Origin: Lysobacterales bacterium
Lineage (GTDB): Bacteria; Pseudomonadota; Gammaproteobacteria; Xanthomonadales; Xanthomonadaceae
NCBI GenBank assembly: GCA_017302135.1
Contig: JAFLDZ010000002.1
Span: forward strand, 186,001 to 250,000
Reading direction: 5' to 3'
DNA: 64,000 nt
Every line of letters starts with the position of its first letter. Within the stretch, counting starts at the first letter, position 1. Positions 20,214 to 33,394 of this stretch are shown here, one piece after another. The notes beneath the pieces were generated by a model. That model saw nothing but the letters and a program-made list of their open reading frames with translations. It ran no database searches and had not been told where the DNA came from. Position numbers and translations under genes: made by a program.

Positions 20214-22817
20214 TCAGGCGCCGACCGTATCCGCCACATCCTTGTAATCGGCGATCTTGTCGAAGTTCATGTAACGGTAGATCTCGGCACCCTGCGCGTC
20301 GAGCACGCCCATGTCGGCCATGTACTCGGCCTTGGTCGGGATGCGGCCGAGACGCGAGCAGATCGCGGCGAGTTCCGCCGAGCCCAGATACACGTTCGAG
20401 TTCTTGCCGAGGCGGTTCGGGAAGTTGCGGGTGCTGGTCGAGAACACCGTTGCGCCCTCGCGCACCTGCGCCTGATTGCCCATGCACAGCGAGCAGCCGG
20501 GCATTTCCATGCGCGCGCCGGCCGTACCGAAGGTGCCGTAGTGGCCTTCTTTCGTCAGTTCGGACGCGTCCATCTTGGTCGGCGGTGCCACCCACAGGCG
20601 GGTCGGGATATCGCGCTTGCCTTCGAGCAGCTTGGCGGCGGCGCGGAAGTGACCGATGTTGGTCATGCACGAGCCGATGAACACTTCGTCGATCTTGGCG
20701 CCGGCGACTTCCGACAGCGTCTTCACATCGTCCGGGTCGTTCGGGCAGGCCAGGATCGGCTCATGCACGTCGGCCAGATCGATGTCGATGACAGCAGCGT
20801 ATTCGGCATCGGCATCGCCCTGCAGCAGTTGCGGGTCGGCCAGCCACGCTTCCATCTTCTGGATGCGGCGGGCCAGCGAACGCGCGTCGGCGTAGCCTTC
20901 GGCGATCATCCACTTCAACAGCGTGATGTTGCTGTTGATGTACTCGATGATCGGCTCTTTGTTGAGATGTACGGTGCAGCCTGCTGCGGAGCGTTCGGCC
21001 GAAGCGTCGGACAGCTCGAACGCCTGCTCGACCTTGAGGTCCGGCAGGCCTTCGATTTCGAGGATGCGGCCGGAGAAGATGTTCTGCTTGCCTTGCTTGG
21101 CGACGGTGAGCAGACCGGCCTTGATCGCGTACAACGGGATCGCGTTGACCAGATCGCGCAGGGTCACGCCCGGCTGCATCTTGCCCTTGAAGCGGACCAG
21201 CACCGATTCGGGCATATCCAGCGGCATCACCCCAGTGGCGGCAGCGAAAGCGACCAGACCCGAGCCCGCCGGGAACGAAATGCCAACCGGAAAACGGGTG
21301 TGCGAGTCGCCGCCGGTGCCGACGGTATCGGGCAGCAGCATGCGGTTGAGCCAGCTGTGGATCACGCCATCGCCCGGGCGCAGCGAAATACCGCCACGGT
21401 TGGAAATGAATTCCGGAAGCGTGTGGTGGGTTTTCACATCGACCGGCTTCGGATACGCGGCGGTGTGGCAGAACGACTGCATCACCAGATCGGCGGAGAA
21501 GCCGAGGCAGGCCAGATCCTTCAGCTCATCGCGGGTCATCGGGCCGGTGGTGTCCTGCGAGCCGACCGAGGTCATGCGCGGTTCGCAGTAGGCGCCGGGA
21601 CGGATGCCGGGCTGCTGGCCGTTCACCACCGGCAGGCCGCAGGCGCGACCGACCATCTTCTGCGCCAGCGAGAAGCCCTTGCCGGTGTCGGCGGGCTGCT
21701 GCGGCAGACGGAACAGGGTCGATACCGGCAAACCCAGCGATTCGCGCGCCTTCGCGGTCAGGCCGCGACCGACGATCAGCGGAATGCGGCCGCCAGCGCG
21801 CACTTCGTCGAACAGCACGTCGGATTTGACCTGGAATTCGGCGATGACCTCACCGTTCTTCAGCGCCTTGCCGGCGTAAGGCAGCAGTTCGACCACGTCG
21901 CCTTGGTGCATCTGCGACACGTCGAGTTCGATCGGCAGGGCGCCGGCGTCTTCCATCGTGTTGTAGAAGATCGGCGCGATCTTCGAACCCAGGCAGACGC
22001 CGCCGAAACGCTTGTTCGGAATGAAAGGAATGTCTTCGCCGGTCCACCACAGCACCGAATTGGTCGCGGACTTGCGGCTGGAACCGGTGCCGACGACATC
22101 GCCGACATAGGCGACCAGATTCCCTTTGTTCTTGAGGTCGAGGATCTGCTGGATCGGGCCGCGCTTGCCGTCTTCCTCGGGCTTGAACGGCGCGCCTTCG
22201 CGGGTGTTCTTCAGCATCGCCAATGCATGCATCGGGATGTCCGGGCGCGTGGTCGCGTCAGGCGCGGGCGACAGGTCGTCGGTATTGGTTTCGCCCGGCA
22301 CCTTGAACACGGTGACCGTCAGACTCTGCGGCACTTCCGGCTTGCTGGTGAACCATTCGGCGTCGGCCCAGCTCTGCAGCACGGACCTGGCGTTGGCGTT
22401 GCCAGCTTTCGCCTTCTCTTCCACGTCGTGGAAAGCATCGAACATCAACAGCGTGTGCTTCAGCGCTTCGGCGGCGATGGTGCCGACGACCGCATCATCG
22501 AGCAATTCCACCAGCGGATGGATGTTGTAGCCGCCGAGCATGGTGCCGAGCAGTTCGGTCGCGCGCTCGCGGCTGATCAGCGGGCAGATTTCCTTGCCGA
22601 AGGCGATGGCGGCCAGATACGACGCTTTGACCTTCGCCGCATCGTCGACGCCGGCTGGAACGCGATGGCTGATCAACTCGACCAGGACGCTTTCCTCGCC
22701 GGCCGGGGGCGCCTTCAACAGTTCGATGACCTCGGCGGTCTGCTGCGCGCTCAGCGGCAGCGGCGGGATGCCGAGCGCGGCGCGTTCGGCGGCATGTTGG
22801 CGGTAGGCGGCGAGCAT
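20214..22817 (-). CDS. acnB: aconitate hydratase B
   Basis: An 867-residue TCA-cycle [4Fe-4S] enzyme that interconverts citrate and isocitrate. The N terminus [22 protein letters not shown] with the HEAT-like domain is diagnostic of AcnB. Family landmarks include [42 protein letters not shown], and the cluster ligands in [19 protein letters not shown] and [13 protein letters not shown]. The frame is open for over 100 codons upstream but those overlap the toxin gene and are not family-like; the ATG at 22817 has a GGAGTTTCCCC leader. Confidence 0.97.
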   Translation of the reverse strand: MLAAYRQHAAERAALGIPPLPLSAQQTAEVIELLKAPPAGEESVLVELISHRVPAGVDDAAKVKASYLAAIAFGKEICPLISRERATELLGTMLGGYNIHPLVELLDDAVVGTIAAEALKHTLLMFDAFHDVEEKAKAGNANARSVLQSWADAEWFTSKPEVPQSLTVTVFKVPGETNTDDLSPAPDATTRPDIPMHALAMLKNTREGAPFKPEEDGKRGPIQQILDLKNKGNLVAYVGDVVGTGSSRKSATNSVLWWTGEDIPFIPNKRFGGVCLGSKIAPIFYNTMEDAGALPIELDVSQMHQGDVVELLPYAGKALKNGEVIAEFQVKSDVLFDEVRAGGRIPLIVGRGLTAKARESLGLPVSTLFRLPQQPADTGKGFSLAQKMVGRACGLPVVNGQQPGIRPGAYCEPRMTSVGSQDTTGPMTRDELKDLACLGFSADLVMQSFCHTAAYPKPVDVKTHHTLPEFISNRGGISLRPGDGVIHSWLNRMLLPDTVGTGGDSHTRFPVGISFPAGSGLVAFAAATGVMPLDMPESVLVRFKGKMQPGVTLRDLVNAIPLYAIKAGLLTVAKQGKQNIFSGRILEIEGLPDLKVEQAFELSDASAERSAAGCTVHLNKEPIIEYINSNITLLKWMIAEGYADARSLARRIQKMEAWLADPQLLQGDADAEYAAVIDIDLADVHEPILACPNDPDDVKTLSEVAGAKIDEVFIGSCMTNIGHFRAAAKLLEGKRDIPTRLWVAPPTKMDASELTKEGHYGTFGTAGARMEMPGCSLCMGNQAQVREGATVFSTSTRNFPNRLGKNSNVYLGSAELAAICSRLGRIPTKAEYMADMGVLDAQGAEIYRYMNFDKIADYKDVADTVGA

Positions 22818-22855
22818 GGGGAAACTCCTGGGTGGGCGTGTGTCGGGTGGCGGCA

Positions 22856-23257
22856 TCAGGCTGCGGGCACGATCAGCTTGAGACCCTTGAAGTAATCGCG
22901 GAAGAATCGGTCGTCCCGGGTGATCAGTCCATTGCACTGAAGTAGGGCATGGGCGCCGATCAGGAAATCGGGGGCGGCGCGCGCGTCTCCGGCGTTGCGC
23001 TGGCGGTAGCGACGCTGCATTTCGCCGGCGCGCAGCGCCGATTTGGCTTCCAACGGGCTGAAACGGATGCTCATGTCCTCCAGAACCGCCAGCGCCTCGG
23101 CGCCATCGCGCAGCGAGCCGCAGACCTCGGCCAAAGCCACATCGCAGACCACCACCGGGCCCGCGCTCAGACACTGGCGCAGGCAGGCTTCGGCGGCGTC
23201 GGCGTGCGGGCCGTCGGCGAGAAGATCAATGAGAACGGAGGAATCAATCGCGATCAT
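22856..23257 (-). CDS. PIN-domain toxin (VapC-like)
   Basis: A 133-residue PIN ribonuclease. The acidic active-site residues are in place: Asp5 ([13 protein letters not shown]), Glu44 ([10 protein letters not shown]), Asp97 ([12 protein letters not shown]) and Asp115/116 ([13 protein letters not shown]). Members usually cleave tRNA or rRNA to stop growth. It overlaps the upstream AbrB-like antitoxin gene by four bases, the standard antitoxin-toxin coupling. Confidence 0.88.
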   Translation of the reverse strand: MIAIDSSVLIDLLADGPHADAAEACLRQCLSAGPVVVCDVALAEVCGSLRDGAEALAVLEDMSIRFSPLEAKSALRAGEMQRRYRQRNAGDARAAPDFLIGAHALLQCNGLITRDDRFFRDYFKGLKLIVPAA

Positions 23258-23511
23258 GGCTGCGGTTCTGGCTCGCCGTCGTCATCGACGGCATGACCGC
23301 GAACGGCCTGCATCGCCTCATCGGTGGAGGCGAAACCGTCGAGCTTGAATCGCCCGCGGGCGCGGGAAATGGCATCGTCCACCGACTTGCGCAGGACGAT
23401 CCGGCTGCCTTCCAGCTCAACCTTCAGCACACTGCCCTTGGTCAGGCCCAATGCATCGCGCACGGCTTTGGGCAGGGTGATCTGGCCACGTTCGGCGACG
23501 GTCGCTTCCAT
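23254..23511 (-). CDS. AbrB/MazE-fold antitoxin
   Basis: An 85-residue antitoxin with the swapped-hairpin SpoVT-AbrB DNA-binding domain (MEATVAERGQITLPKAVRDALGLTKGSVLKVELEG) and an acidic C-terminal tail that would wrap the PIN toxin. The start at 23511 was chosen because GGAG lies six bases upstream. An ATG at 23547 would add 12 residues but falls inside the inverted repeat that looks like the operator. It overlaps the toxin by four bases. Confidence 0.87.
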   Translation of the reverse strand: MEATVAERGQITLPKAVRDALGLTKGSVLKVELEGSRIVLRKSVDDAISRARGRFKLDGFASTDEAMQAVRGHAVDDDGEPEPQP

Positions 23512-23528
23512 CGGCGGCTCCGGTTTCG

Positions 23529-23549
23529 GTATGTGCAGATGATACATAC
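23529..23549. promoter_or_regulatory. candidate autoregulatory operator of the toxin-antitoxin pair
   Basis: GTATGT and ACATAC form a perfect inverted repeat with a 9-base spacer, 18 bases before the antitoxin start. A third partial half-site (GCATAC) follows at about 23558. AbrB-type antitoxins usually bind such palindromes to repress their own operon. Confidence 0.5.
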
Positions 23550-23692
23550 TTTTCTTCGCATACTCTACGCCAGACGGGCGCAGCGCACGCCATCGGAGCT
23601 GCACCGTGCAAGTCGCACTCCGGGGACGCCGCTCCTTCCCTTGTCGTGTACCCGGCGGATAATCGCCCCATCCCCCACCGTGGAGCACTGCC

Positions 23693-26443
<2,751 letters not shown>

Positions 26444-26602
26444 CCAGACAACCGACCGGCCGCCGCCATTCACCGGGGGCGAACGGTCGGGTGCTGGCCG
26501 AAACATACGGCTGCGTCTTGCGGCCCCCTAGAGCCTATGCTCCAATCCGGGTAGATATCCAGAACCGCAATCCAGCGGTCGAACAACAGGTGGAGGGGCC
26601 TA

Positions 26603-28282
26603 ATGAATCTTGAACGTCCGTGGCTTGCGAGCTATCCCGCAGGAGTGCCTCAACAGATCGATCCGGACGAGTATCCCTCGATCGTATCCGTGCTCCAGTC
26701 GTCGCTGGAGAAATATCGCGATCGTCCCGCGTTCTCGAACATGGGCCGGTCCATCACCTATGCCGAAGTCGACGAATACAGCAGGCAATTCGCTGCTTAC
26801 CTGCTCGGCGAGTTGAAGCTCAAGAAAGGCGATCGCGTCGCGATCATGATGCCGAACTGCCTGCAGTACCCGATCGCGATCTTCGGTGTGCTCCGCGCGG
26901 GCCTGACGGTGGTCAATACCAACCCGATGTACACCGCACGCGAGCTGAAACATCAGCTCGTCGACTCCGGCGCCAGCGCGATCCTCGTCTTCGACAACTT
27001 CGCCAAGACCGTGCAGGACGTGCTTCCCGAAACCTCGGTCAAGCAGGTCATCACCACGGGATTGGGCGATATGCTGCCGTTTCCGAAAGGTGCGATCGTC
27101 AATTTCGTTCTCAAGTACGTGAAGAAGATGGTTCCGGAATACGACATTCCGGGAGCCGTCCGTTTCAAGAACACGCTGACGCTCGGCCAGATGCACAAGT
27201 TGCCGGCCATCGACATCGCGTCGGATGACATCGCGTTCCTGCAATACACCGGCGGCACCACCGGCGTTGCCAAGGGCGCGATGCTCACCCATCGCAATCT
27301 GGTCGCCAACATGCAGCAATCCAATGCCTGGATCAGCGCCAACACGCGCGAAGGCTCGGAAATCATCATCACTGCCCTGCCGCTGTACCACATCTTCGCG
27401 CTCACAGCGAATTGCCTGGTCTTCATGAAGCTCGGCGGACAGAACCACCTGATCACCAATCCGCGCGATATGCCGGGGTTCGTGAAAGAACTCAGCGCGA
27501 TTCCATTCACCGCGATCACTGGTGTGAATACCCTGTTCAACGGCTTGTTGAACACGCCCGGCTTCGACAAGATCGACTTCTCCCACCTGCGTCTCACCCT
27601 GGGTGGTGGCATGGCGGTGCAGCGGGCGGTCGCCGAGCGCTGGAAGAAGACTACGGGTTGCACGCTGGTCGAAGCCTATGGCCTGACCGAAACCTCGCCG
27701 GCCGCGTGCATGAATCCACTGGATCTGCCCGAATACAACGGCGCCATCGGGCTGCCGATTCCGTCCACCGATGCCTGCGTCAAGGACGAGGAAAACCGCA
27801 TCCTGCCGCAAGGCGAGACCGGCGAACTCTGCATCAAAGGTCCGCAGGTGATGAAGGGCTATTGGCAGCGCCCGGAAGAAACCGCGCACAGCATCGACAG
27901 CGATGGCTGGCTGCACACCGGCGATATCGCGCGCGTGGATGAAAACGGTTTCTTCTATATCGTCGATCGAAAGAAAGACATGATTCTGGTGTCCGGTTTC
28001 AACGTCTATCCCAACGAAGTGGAAGATGTGATCGCGATGATGCCCGGCGTGCTTGAAGTCGCGGCCGTAGGCGTCCCGGACGACAAGTCGGGCGAAGCGG
28101 TCAAGGTCGTGATCGTCAAGAAGGATCCGAATCTCACCGCCGAGCAGGTGAAGGCGCACGCTCGCGAAAACCTCACCGGCTACAAACAGCCGAAATTGGT
28201 GGAGTTCCGCACCGAGCTGCCGAAAACGAATGTCGGCAAGATCCTTCGCCGCGAGCTGCGAGACCCTCCTCCGGCGGCATAA
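26603..28282 (+). CDS. rpfB: long-chain fatty acyl-CoA ligase RpfB
   Basis: A 559-residue FadD-type AMP-forming ligase: P-loop [64 protein letters not shown] and the C-terminal [12 protein letters not shown] lysine motif. The N terminus [20 protein letters not shown] is FadD/RpfB-like. A strong GGAGGGG site precedes the ATG. In Xanthomonas RpfB activates free fatty acids, contributes to DSF turnover and can replace FadD. The position between rpfA and rpfF supports the name. Confidence 0.92.
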   Translation: MNLERPWLASYPAGVPQQIDPDEYPSIVSVLQSSLEKYRDRPAFSNMGRSITYAEVDEYSRQFAAYLLGELKLKKGDRVAIMMPNCLQYPIAIFGVLRAGLTVVNTNPMYTARELKHQLVDSGASAILVFDNFAKTVQDVLPETSVKQVITTGLGDMLPFPKGAIVNFVLKYVKKMVPEYDIPGAVRFKNTLTLGQMHKLPAIDIASDDIAFLQYTGGTTGVAKGAMLTHRNLVANMQQSNAWISANTREGSEIIITALPLYHIFALTANCLVFMKLGGQNHLITNPRDMPGFVKELSAIPFTAITGVNTLFNGLLNTPGFDKIDFSHLRLTLGGGMAVQRAVAERWKKTTGCTLVEAYGLTETSPAACMNPLDLPEYNGAIGLPIPSTDACVKDEENRILPQGETGELCIKGPQVMKGYWQRPEETAHSIDSDGWLHTGDIARVDENGFFYIVDRKKDMILVSGFNVYPNEVEDVIAMMPGVLEVAAVGVPDDKSGEAVKVVIVKKDPNLTAEQVKAHARENLTGYKQPKLVEFRTELPKTNVGKILRRELRDPPPAA

Positions 28283-28307
28283 AGCGACGTAGTTCGCAGT
28301 TCTACTC

Positions 28308-28337
28308 AGACAGGTCGACTTTCAGGTCGGCCTGTCT
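28308..28337 (+). terminator. possible terminator after rpfB
   Basis: AGACAGG and CCTGTCT form a stem around a partly paired interior (GTCGAC/GGTCGG), followed by TCGTTTGTG. The T-tract is weak, so termination may be partial. Confidence 0.45.
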
Positions 28338-28852
28338 TCGTTTGTGCGCTGGCCCAACTTGAAGTTTCTAGATTTTCGGCGCATACAGGCGATAACGGGC
28401 GTTCGTATGGCTTCATCGCCGAGTGGCCGCACCGGATCGCCCGGCCTATGCGCCGCCTGACCACTGGGGAAATCTGATGATCCATCTCGACACGCCGAAC
28501 CAGGTTTAGCGTTACCGGTCGGGCTCGCCTCGAATCCATGTCGTGCTTCGATGGCACCGGCTCGAGGCGGCATGTGGAATTCCACTGCGATCGCCCATTC
28601 GGCCACTTCCACAGGAAGTCCGCCGAAACCGCCCGGAATCGTTATCCATATGGTCATCGCATCGAAAGCAGGGGCGGGCGATCAGGATATTCAACATCTT
28701 CGCCACCAAGCGCGCTCGATGCGTTGTGCGATCTTCGTACGACACGCGGCAGGCAGGTTGCACATGCAACGGCGGAACGACATGAAGGCCACTCTATCCG
28801 GCCGCAACGGTCAGTCCCCGTTGAATCCCATCACCGGAGGCATACAACGAAA
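28338..28852 (+). other. 515-base leader between rpfB and the ketosynthase, with a 24-codon ORF overlapping its start
   Basis: No convincing full-length gene was found in this stretch. Minus-strand frames of 83-111 codons exist but lack ribosome-binding sites and recognisable composition. Near the 3' end, a 24-codon ORF (28782-28856, beginning MKATLSGRNG) stops with ATGA overlapping the ketosynthase start. That arrangement would couple translation of the two. The region probably carries the promoter of the ketosynthase-rpfF unit. Confidence 0.4.
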
Positions 28853-30094
28853 ATGAGCAGAAACGCAGTCGCTATCACCGGTCTTGGCGTCCTTTCACCG
28901 ATCGGAATGAGCGTCTCAGAACTCGAACAATCGATCATCACGACTCGATCAGGCATCGGCCTTGTCGACGTCCCGCCGTTACATAAGCGCTTTCCAGCAG
29001 GTGTCATCGAGCGTTCGTTCGCCGAATCGTTTCCCCCACTCGAACGGCCGTTCCTCGACCGCTGCCAGCAGATGGCGATCATTGCAGCCGATCAGGCTAT
29101 CGCCGATGCCGCATTCGACGACTTCCGCGATAAAGGCCTGCGCGCCGGACTCCACTACGGCAATGTCAACGGCGGCGTTTCCACGGCGCAATCGTGGTAC
29201 CAGCAAATGTTCCTCGCGGGAAAGCAGGCATCGCGGCCATTTTCGGCCATGGCGATCATGGGCAATGCCGGCGCCGCGCAGATTTCGATTCGTCACGGTA
29301 TCCGTGGCCCCGTGATCACCCATGCGAGCGCCTGCGGTTCGTCCGGCATCGCCATCGCCGAGGCTGCGCGCGCGATCGCCGATGGCCATCTGGATGTCGC
29401 CATCGCCGGTGGCGCAGAGGCTCCCCTGACCGCCAGCCTCATCGGAGTCTTCGACGGCACGCGTGCGCTGTCGAAACCCGACCCCGAAGATCCCAGTCGA
29501 AGTTGCAAACCCTTCTCGTCCAACCGGACCGGATTGGTGCTCGGAGAAGGCGCCGCTTTCATGATGCTGGAATCGGAACCCCACGCCAGCGCGCGCGGCG
29601 CGAAGATATGGGGATACGTGGCAGGCAGAGGCATCGCGAGCGACGCCCACCATATCGGGATGCCCGCGCAGGAAGGTCAGGAGCTGGCGCTGCGCGAAGC
29701 CCTGCGCGATGCGGGCATGACCGCATCCGATATCGGATACATCAACGCGCATGCCACTGCCACCGGCGGTGGCGATGCCATAGAGGCCCGTGCGATCCGC
29801 AGTGTCTTCGGCGACTCGGCGGATGCCCCCCGGGTCAGTTCGACCAAAGGCGTGCATGGCCATCTGCTTGGCGCGGCGAGCGCTCTCGAAGCCGTGATCA
29901 CAGTGATCGCGATGAATACTTCGGTCCTGCCCGCAACGGCGAATCTGGACCATATCGATGCGCAATGCGCACTCCGACATATCCCATGCAGGGCCTTGAG
30001 TGAGCAGCCTGTACGAGCTGCACTTTCATTTTCATGCGGTTTTGGCGGCACGAATGTCGCTCTTGTTTTTTCGCGTTACCTCCCCCTGAATTGA
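28853..30094 (+). CDS. beta-ketoacyl-ACP synthase (FabF/KAS II-like) inserted in the rpf cluster
   Basis: A 413-residue condensing enzyme starting MSRNAVAITGLGVLSPIG, with GGAGG 12 bases upstream. The full Cys-His-His set is present: Cys161 (HASACGSSGIA), His300 (INAHATATGGGDAIEA) and His337 with Lys332 (STKGVHGHLLGAASALEA). The C-terminal glycine loop FSCGFGGTNVALVF is intact. It should elongate acyl-ACP with malonyl-ACP. It is followed after 50 bases by rpfF in the same direction. The X. campestris rpf cluster as I know it has no ketosynthase here, so this is an accessory gene of the locus. Its partner may be the ACP at 33395. A role in making the acyl chain of DSF is inferred, not shown. 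Confidence 0.88.
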   Translation: MSRNAVAITGLGVLSPIGMSVSELEQSIITTRSGIGLVDVPPLHKRFPAGVIERSFAESFPPLERPFLDRCQQMAIIAADQAIADAAFDDFRDKGLRAGLHYGNVNGGVSTAQSWYQQMFLAGKQASRPFSAMAIMGNAGAAQISIRHGIRGPVITHASACGSSGIAIAEAARAIADGHLDVAIAGGAEAPLTASLIGVFDGTRALSKPDPEDPSRSCKPFSSNRTGLVLGEGAAFMMLESEPHASARGAKIWGYVAGRGIASDAHHIGMPAQEGQELALREALRDAGMTASDIGYINAHATATGGGDAIEARAIRSVFGDSADAPRVSSTKGVHGHLLGAASALEAVITVIAMNTSVLPATANLDHIDAQCALRHIPCRALSEQPVRAALSFSCGFGGTNVALVFSRYLPLN

Positions 30095-30144
30095 CCCAAT
30101 CCCCCTTTTTTCCCCAGACCTTTCATCCACCAGGAGAAATATCC

Positions 30145-31056
30145 GTGAACAGCAATCTCTATCAGGCTTTCGCATCGAACGATTCCATCAACAGCGGACG
30201 CCGCATATCCACCGATGTCCGCAGAATGAAAAAAGACAGCCTGTGGTTGACCATTCATGCGGATGCCTCGAACGGTCTGCACAATTTCAGCCCGGCTTTG
30301 CTGGCCGAATTGCGCGGCATCATCGATGGACTCGCCAAAACAGGCGGCGCATGGGGATCCGCAGGCCATGCCGTCGATATCGGCTACCTCGTCGTGAAGT
30401 CTTCGGACCCGGAATATTTCAGCGTCGGCGGCGACCTCCGCCACTTCAGGACCTGCATCACAGAGAAACTGCGTAAAACGTTGCACGCCTACTCGACCCA
30501 GTCCTTCGAACTGCTGTTCGACTGGTCGAACCTGTTGAAGGACCGGATGACATCGATTTCCCTGGTGCAGGGACGCGCGCTCGGCGGCGGTTTCGAGATG
30601 GCGCTGAGCGCCGATTACATCGTCGCGGAAGAGCAGAGCACGTTCGGCTTCCCTGAAATCATGTTCGGCCTTTTCCCGTGCACGGGTGCCATGGCTTTGC
30701 TGTCCCGCCGTATCGGCGTGGTGAAAGCCGAGCGGATGATGACCAGCAACAACATCTATACCGCACGCGAGCTGTTCGCCATGGGACTGATCGACGAAAT
30801 TTGCCCGCAGGGCTCCGGCGAACGCGCAGTCGAGGATTACATCGCACGCCACGCGTCCCGGCAGAAGTCGTACCTGAAAGTACAGCAGAGTCGTATTCGC
30901 ACCGCACCGATCGACTACATCGAAGGCTTGCAGGTCGTCGAGGACTGGGTGGAACTGGCAATGAATCTGAGCAACGAGGAAAAGCGTGCGCTCGACATGC
31001 TGATCATGATGCAGGAAGGCGGACGCCAGCCAAGGTCGGAACTGAAAGCGGCATGA
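30145..31056 (+). CDS. rpfF: DSF synthase RpfF (crotonase superfamily)
   Basis: A 303-residue enoyl-CoA hydratase-like protein that dehydrates 3-hydroxyacyl-ACP and releases the free cis-2 fatty acid signal (DSF). The two catalytic glutamates are Glu151 (LGGGFEMALSADYIVAEE) and Glu171 (FGFPEIMFGLFP). They are 20 residues apart, as in X. campestris RpfF (Glu141 and Glu161). The GTG start at 30145 was chosen because an AGGAG site lies just upstream and the family N terminus begins there. It is downstream of the ketosynthase and convergent with the sensor gene rpfC, the usual F-C arrangement. Confidence 0.94.
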   Translation: MNSNLYQAFASNDSINSGRRISTDVRRMKKDSLWLTIHADASNGLHNFSPALLAELRGIIDGLAKTGGAWGSAGHAVDIGYLVVKSSDPEYFSVGGDLRHFRTCITEKLRKTLHAYSTQSFELLFDWSNLLKDRMTSISLVQGRALGGGFEMALSADYIVAEEQSTFGFPEIMFGLFPCTGAMALLSRRIGVVKAERMMTSNNIYTARELFAMGLIDEICPQGSGERAVEDYIARHASRQKSYLKVQQSRIRTAPIDYIEGLQVVEDWVELAMNLSNEEKRALDMLIMMQEGGRQPRSELKAA

Positions 31057-31109
31057 GCGCCTCGGCGGTGAGGGGCGGACATCAGCGACGCCCCCGCCGG
31101 TCATCGCGA

Positions 31110-33245
31110 TCACATGCGGTCATCGATCACCGCCTGGCGCTCCATGATCGCATTCAACGCCTTGATGCTGGGGGCCGATAGATCGCGCACTTCCTTCATC
31201 CATTGATGGCGGGTCGCATGCAGCTCGACCGTCGTGGCTCCCATCAGCTTTCCTGCGGTAGAGGCAAGGCGTACAGCACCTACATTGAGGCAGACACCCT
31301 TCAGCGAATGCGCGAGATGTCGGATTTCTTCCGCATCCGACGCCTCGATATTGTTGGAAAGCTGATCGACCAGCTTCTCGATGTCGGCGATGGCTTCGGT
31401 AAGCATGGTGTCGAGGAACTGCTTCGAAGAATTGACTTCGCGAAGGTTCTCGATCGCTTCGGGGCTGATGTATTCCGGCGGCACCAATTTGAGCTGACCG
31501 GACAATGAAGGCGGGGGCCGTTGCTGGGCCAGCGGCGGGATGCCTGCCGGTTCGCCGGCCGTAGTGACCGGCGTGCTTCCGGGTTCGGCAGCCAGCACCG
31601 TGCGGAGCTTGTGGAATGTGATCGGTTTATGGATAAGGCCCGATGCGCCGGTCGCCAGCAGCTTGGCTGCTGTCTTCTCGGAGGTGTCGGCGGTGATGAA
31701 AAACGTCGGCGCAGCCTTGATCTTGCCGAAACGATAGATCTGGAAAACGCGCGCACCGTCGATATCGGACATGTTGAAATCGAGAAACACGGCGTCGTAT
31801 TCGATGGACGACAGGCAACGCAATGCCTCCTCGCCCGACTGGGCCGCAGTCACATGATGCCCGTCCTTGGCGAGCATTTCCTGCAACAGACGCAGATTCA
31901 TGGGATGGTCGTCGGCGATAAGCACATGCTTGCTTGCGATCGCGAGAAGCTCCGGCGCCGGCTCAGGAGAAGCGGTCGGCGATGGCGCATCAAGCGCTTT
32001 CTGAAAATGCAATTGAAACCAGAAGACGGTTCCTTTGCCGACCTGACTGTCGACCTGCAGTGTGCCGCCCATGTGCTTGACATGCTCGAGCGCGATCGAA
32101 GTGCCGAGACCAGTGCCGCCGTACTTTCTCGTCGTGCCGGCTTCCACCTGGTAGAACGGTTCGAAGATGCGCCCCAGATGCTCCGGCGCGATGCCGATAC
32201 CGGTGTCGGCGACACGAAATCCGATCACGTACTCGTTTGGACGATCGCGGATCAACGTCACCGCGACGACAACTTCCCCGGTATCGGTGAACTTCACCGC
32301 ATTGCCGGCAAGGTTCATCACGACACTGATCAGCTCGTGCTCGTAACCGAGCACCGGATGCGTGATCGCAGGATCCAGATGAACGTCGAGACTGATGTTC
32401 TTGCGCGCCGCGATCGGATCGAGCGCAACCTTCACATGACGAACGACACCCTCCAGTTCGAACGGCGCCTGTTCGGACAGGGCTGAGCCGGACTGCAATT
32501 TGGACAGGTCGAGAAGGTGTTTGATTTCTCCGTCGAGCGCCGCCGACAATGTCAGGATCGCCGCCGCACGTGATGCGACTGCGGGATCCTCGGTTTCGGC
32601 CGCGAGCAGTTGGGCGGAGGAAACGATACCCGTCAGTGGCGTGCGCAACTCGTGACTGACATTGGCGAGCAGCTGCGACTTGGCCTTGCTCTCGCGCTCG
32701 GCGTGGTTGCGCGCCGCGTGCAGATTCCGGATCAAGGATGAGGCATAGAGCGGAACGATCAGCAGCAGCACGCCATGCGAGATGGCAGCCATCATTTCGG
32801 CACGCCAGATCGGCGAATAGAACACGACCAGGCTGAAACCGGTCATGGACACCACCTGACAGATTCGCAGGGACGTGATGCCTATCCGGAAGCCGAACCC
32901 GAGGATGGTGAACAGGTAGAAGCTCGCGAACAGGACCGACGGCTTGCCCATGAAGAACAGCCAGCACGAAAGCATGATCGGATCGACGATCGCCGTCAGC
33001 ATCACGATGTCGCGTGGAGGCACTGAAGTGTGGTGACGCGCGAGATACCAGGCGGCAAGGTTGTAGCCGCTGTACACGATCGAGAGAACAAGGATTTCGC
33101 TTACGCCGATCGTCGGAGAGGACGTGCCCCAGATGAGAATGGCGCACACCATGAGCACCAGAACGCTGAAGCCCAGCTTGAGTCGAAGCTCCGCCTGAGC
33201 GCGGACGCTGTTTTCCAAGTGGATATTGGTTGCGTTCGAATCCAT
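31110..33245 (-). CDS. rpfC: DSF sensor hybrid histidine kinase RpfC
   Basis: A 711-residue hybrid kinase. Five or so membrane helices span residues 20-175 (the DSF input region). The HisKA domain has SHELRTPL with His198. The HATPase has NAVKFTD, DTGIGIAPEH and GGTGLG. The receiver domain has IADDHPMN, Asp489 in FLDFNMSD and Lys540. A C-terminal Hpt domain carries His646 in RHLAHSLKG. His198 is the same number as in X. campestris RpfC. The ATG at 33245 was preferred over a longer frame. RpfC also binds RpfF through its receiver domain and restrains DSF synthesis. Unlike the classical rpfGHC operon, an inverted gene separates it from rpfG, so it needs its own promoter in 33246-33394. Confidence 0.94.
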   Translation of the reverse strand: MDSNATNIHLENSVRAQAELRLKLGFSVLVLMVCAILIWGTSSPTIGVSEILVLSIVYSGYNLAAWYLARHHTSVPPRDIVMLTAIVDPIMLSCWLFFMGKPSVLFASFYLFTILGFGFRIGITSLRICQVVSMTGFSLVVFYSPIWRAEMMAAISHGVLLLIVPLYASSLIRNLHAARNHAERESKAKSQLLANVSHELRTPLTGIVSSAQLLAAETEDPAVASRAAAILTLSAALDGEIKHLLDLSKLQSGSALSEQAPFELEGVVRHVKVALDPIAARKNISLDVHLDPAITHPVLGYEHELISVVMNLAGNAVKFTDTGEVVVAVTLIRDRPNEYVIGFRVADTGIGIAPEHLGRIFEPFYQVEAGTTRKYGGTGLGTSIALEHVKHMGGTLQVDSQVGKGTVFWFQLHFQKALDAPSPTASPEPAPELLAIASKHVLIADDHPMNLRLLQEMLAKDGHHVTAAQSGEEALRCLSSIEYDAVFLDFNMSDIDGARVFQIYRFGKIKAAPTFFITADTSEKTAAKLLATGASGLIHKPITFHKLRTVLAAEPGSTPVTTAGEPAGIPPLAQQRPPPSLSGQLKLVPPEYISPEAIENLREVNSSKQFLDTMLTEAIADIEKLVDQLSNNIEASDAEEIRHLAHSLKGVCLNVGAVRLASTAGKLMGATTVELHATRHQWMKEVRDLSAPSIKALNAIMERQAVIDDRM

Positions 33246-33394
33246 CTCTGGGAAGTCCTTCTCACATGGTAAGATCGACGCGGCCCGGGTATTCGACGAT
33301 TCGTTTCTCGGACTTTGAGATAGAAGGGGGCGAGCGCGGGCGGGCACGTTTCGCGCTCTGAACGAGCGCGGAGATACCGTTTCCGAGGTTGTAC

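Noticed and set aside
28322..28657. 111-codon minus-strand frame in the rpfB-ketosynthase gap
   Set aside because: No ribosome-binding site, overlaps the terminator-like hairpin, no recognisable protein features.
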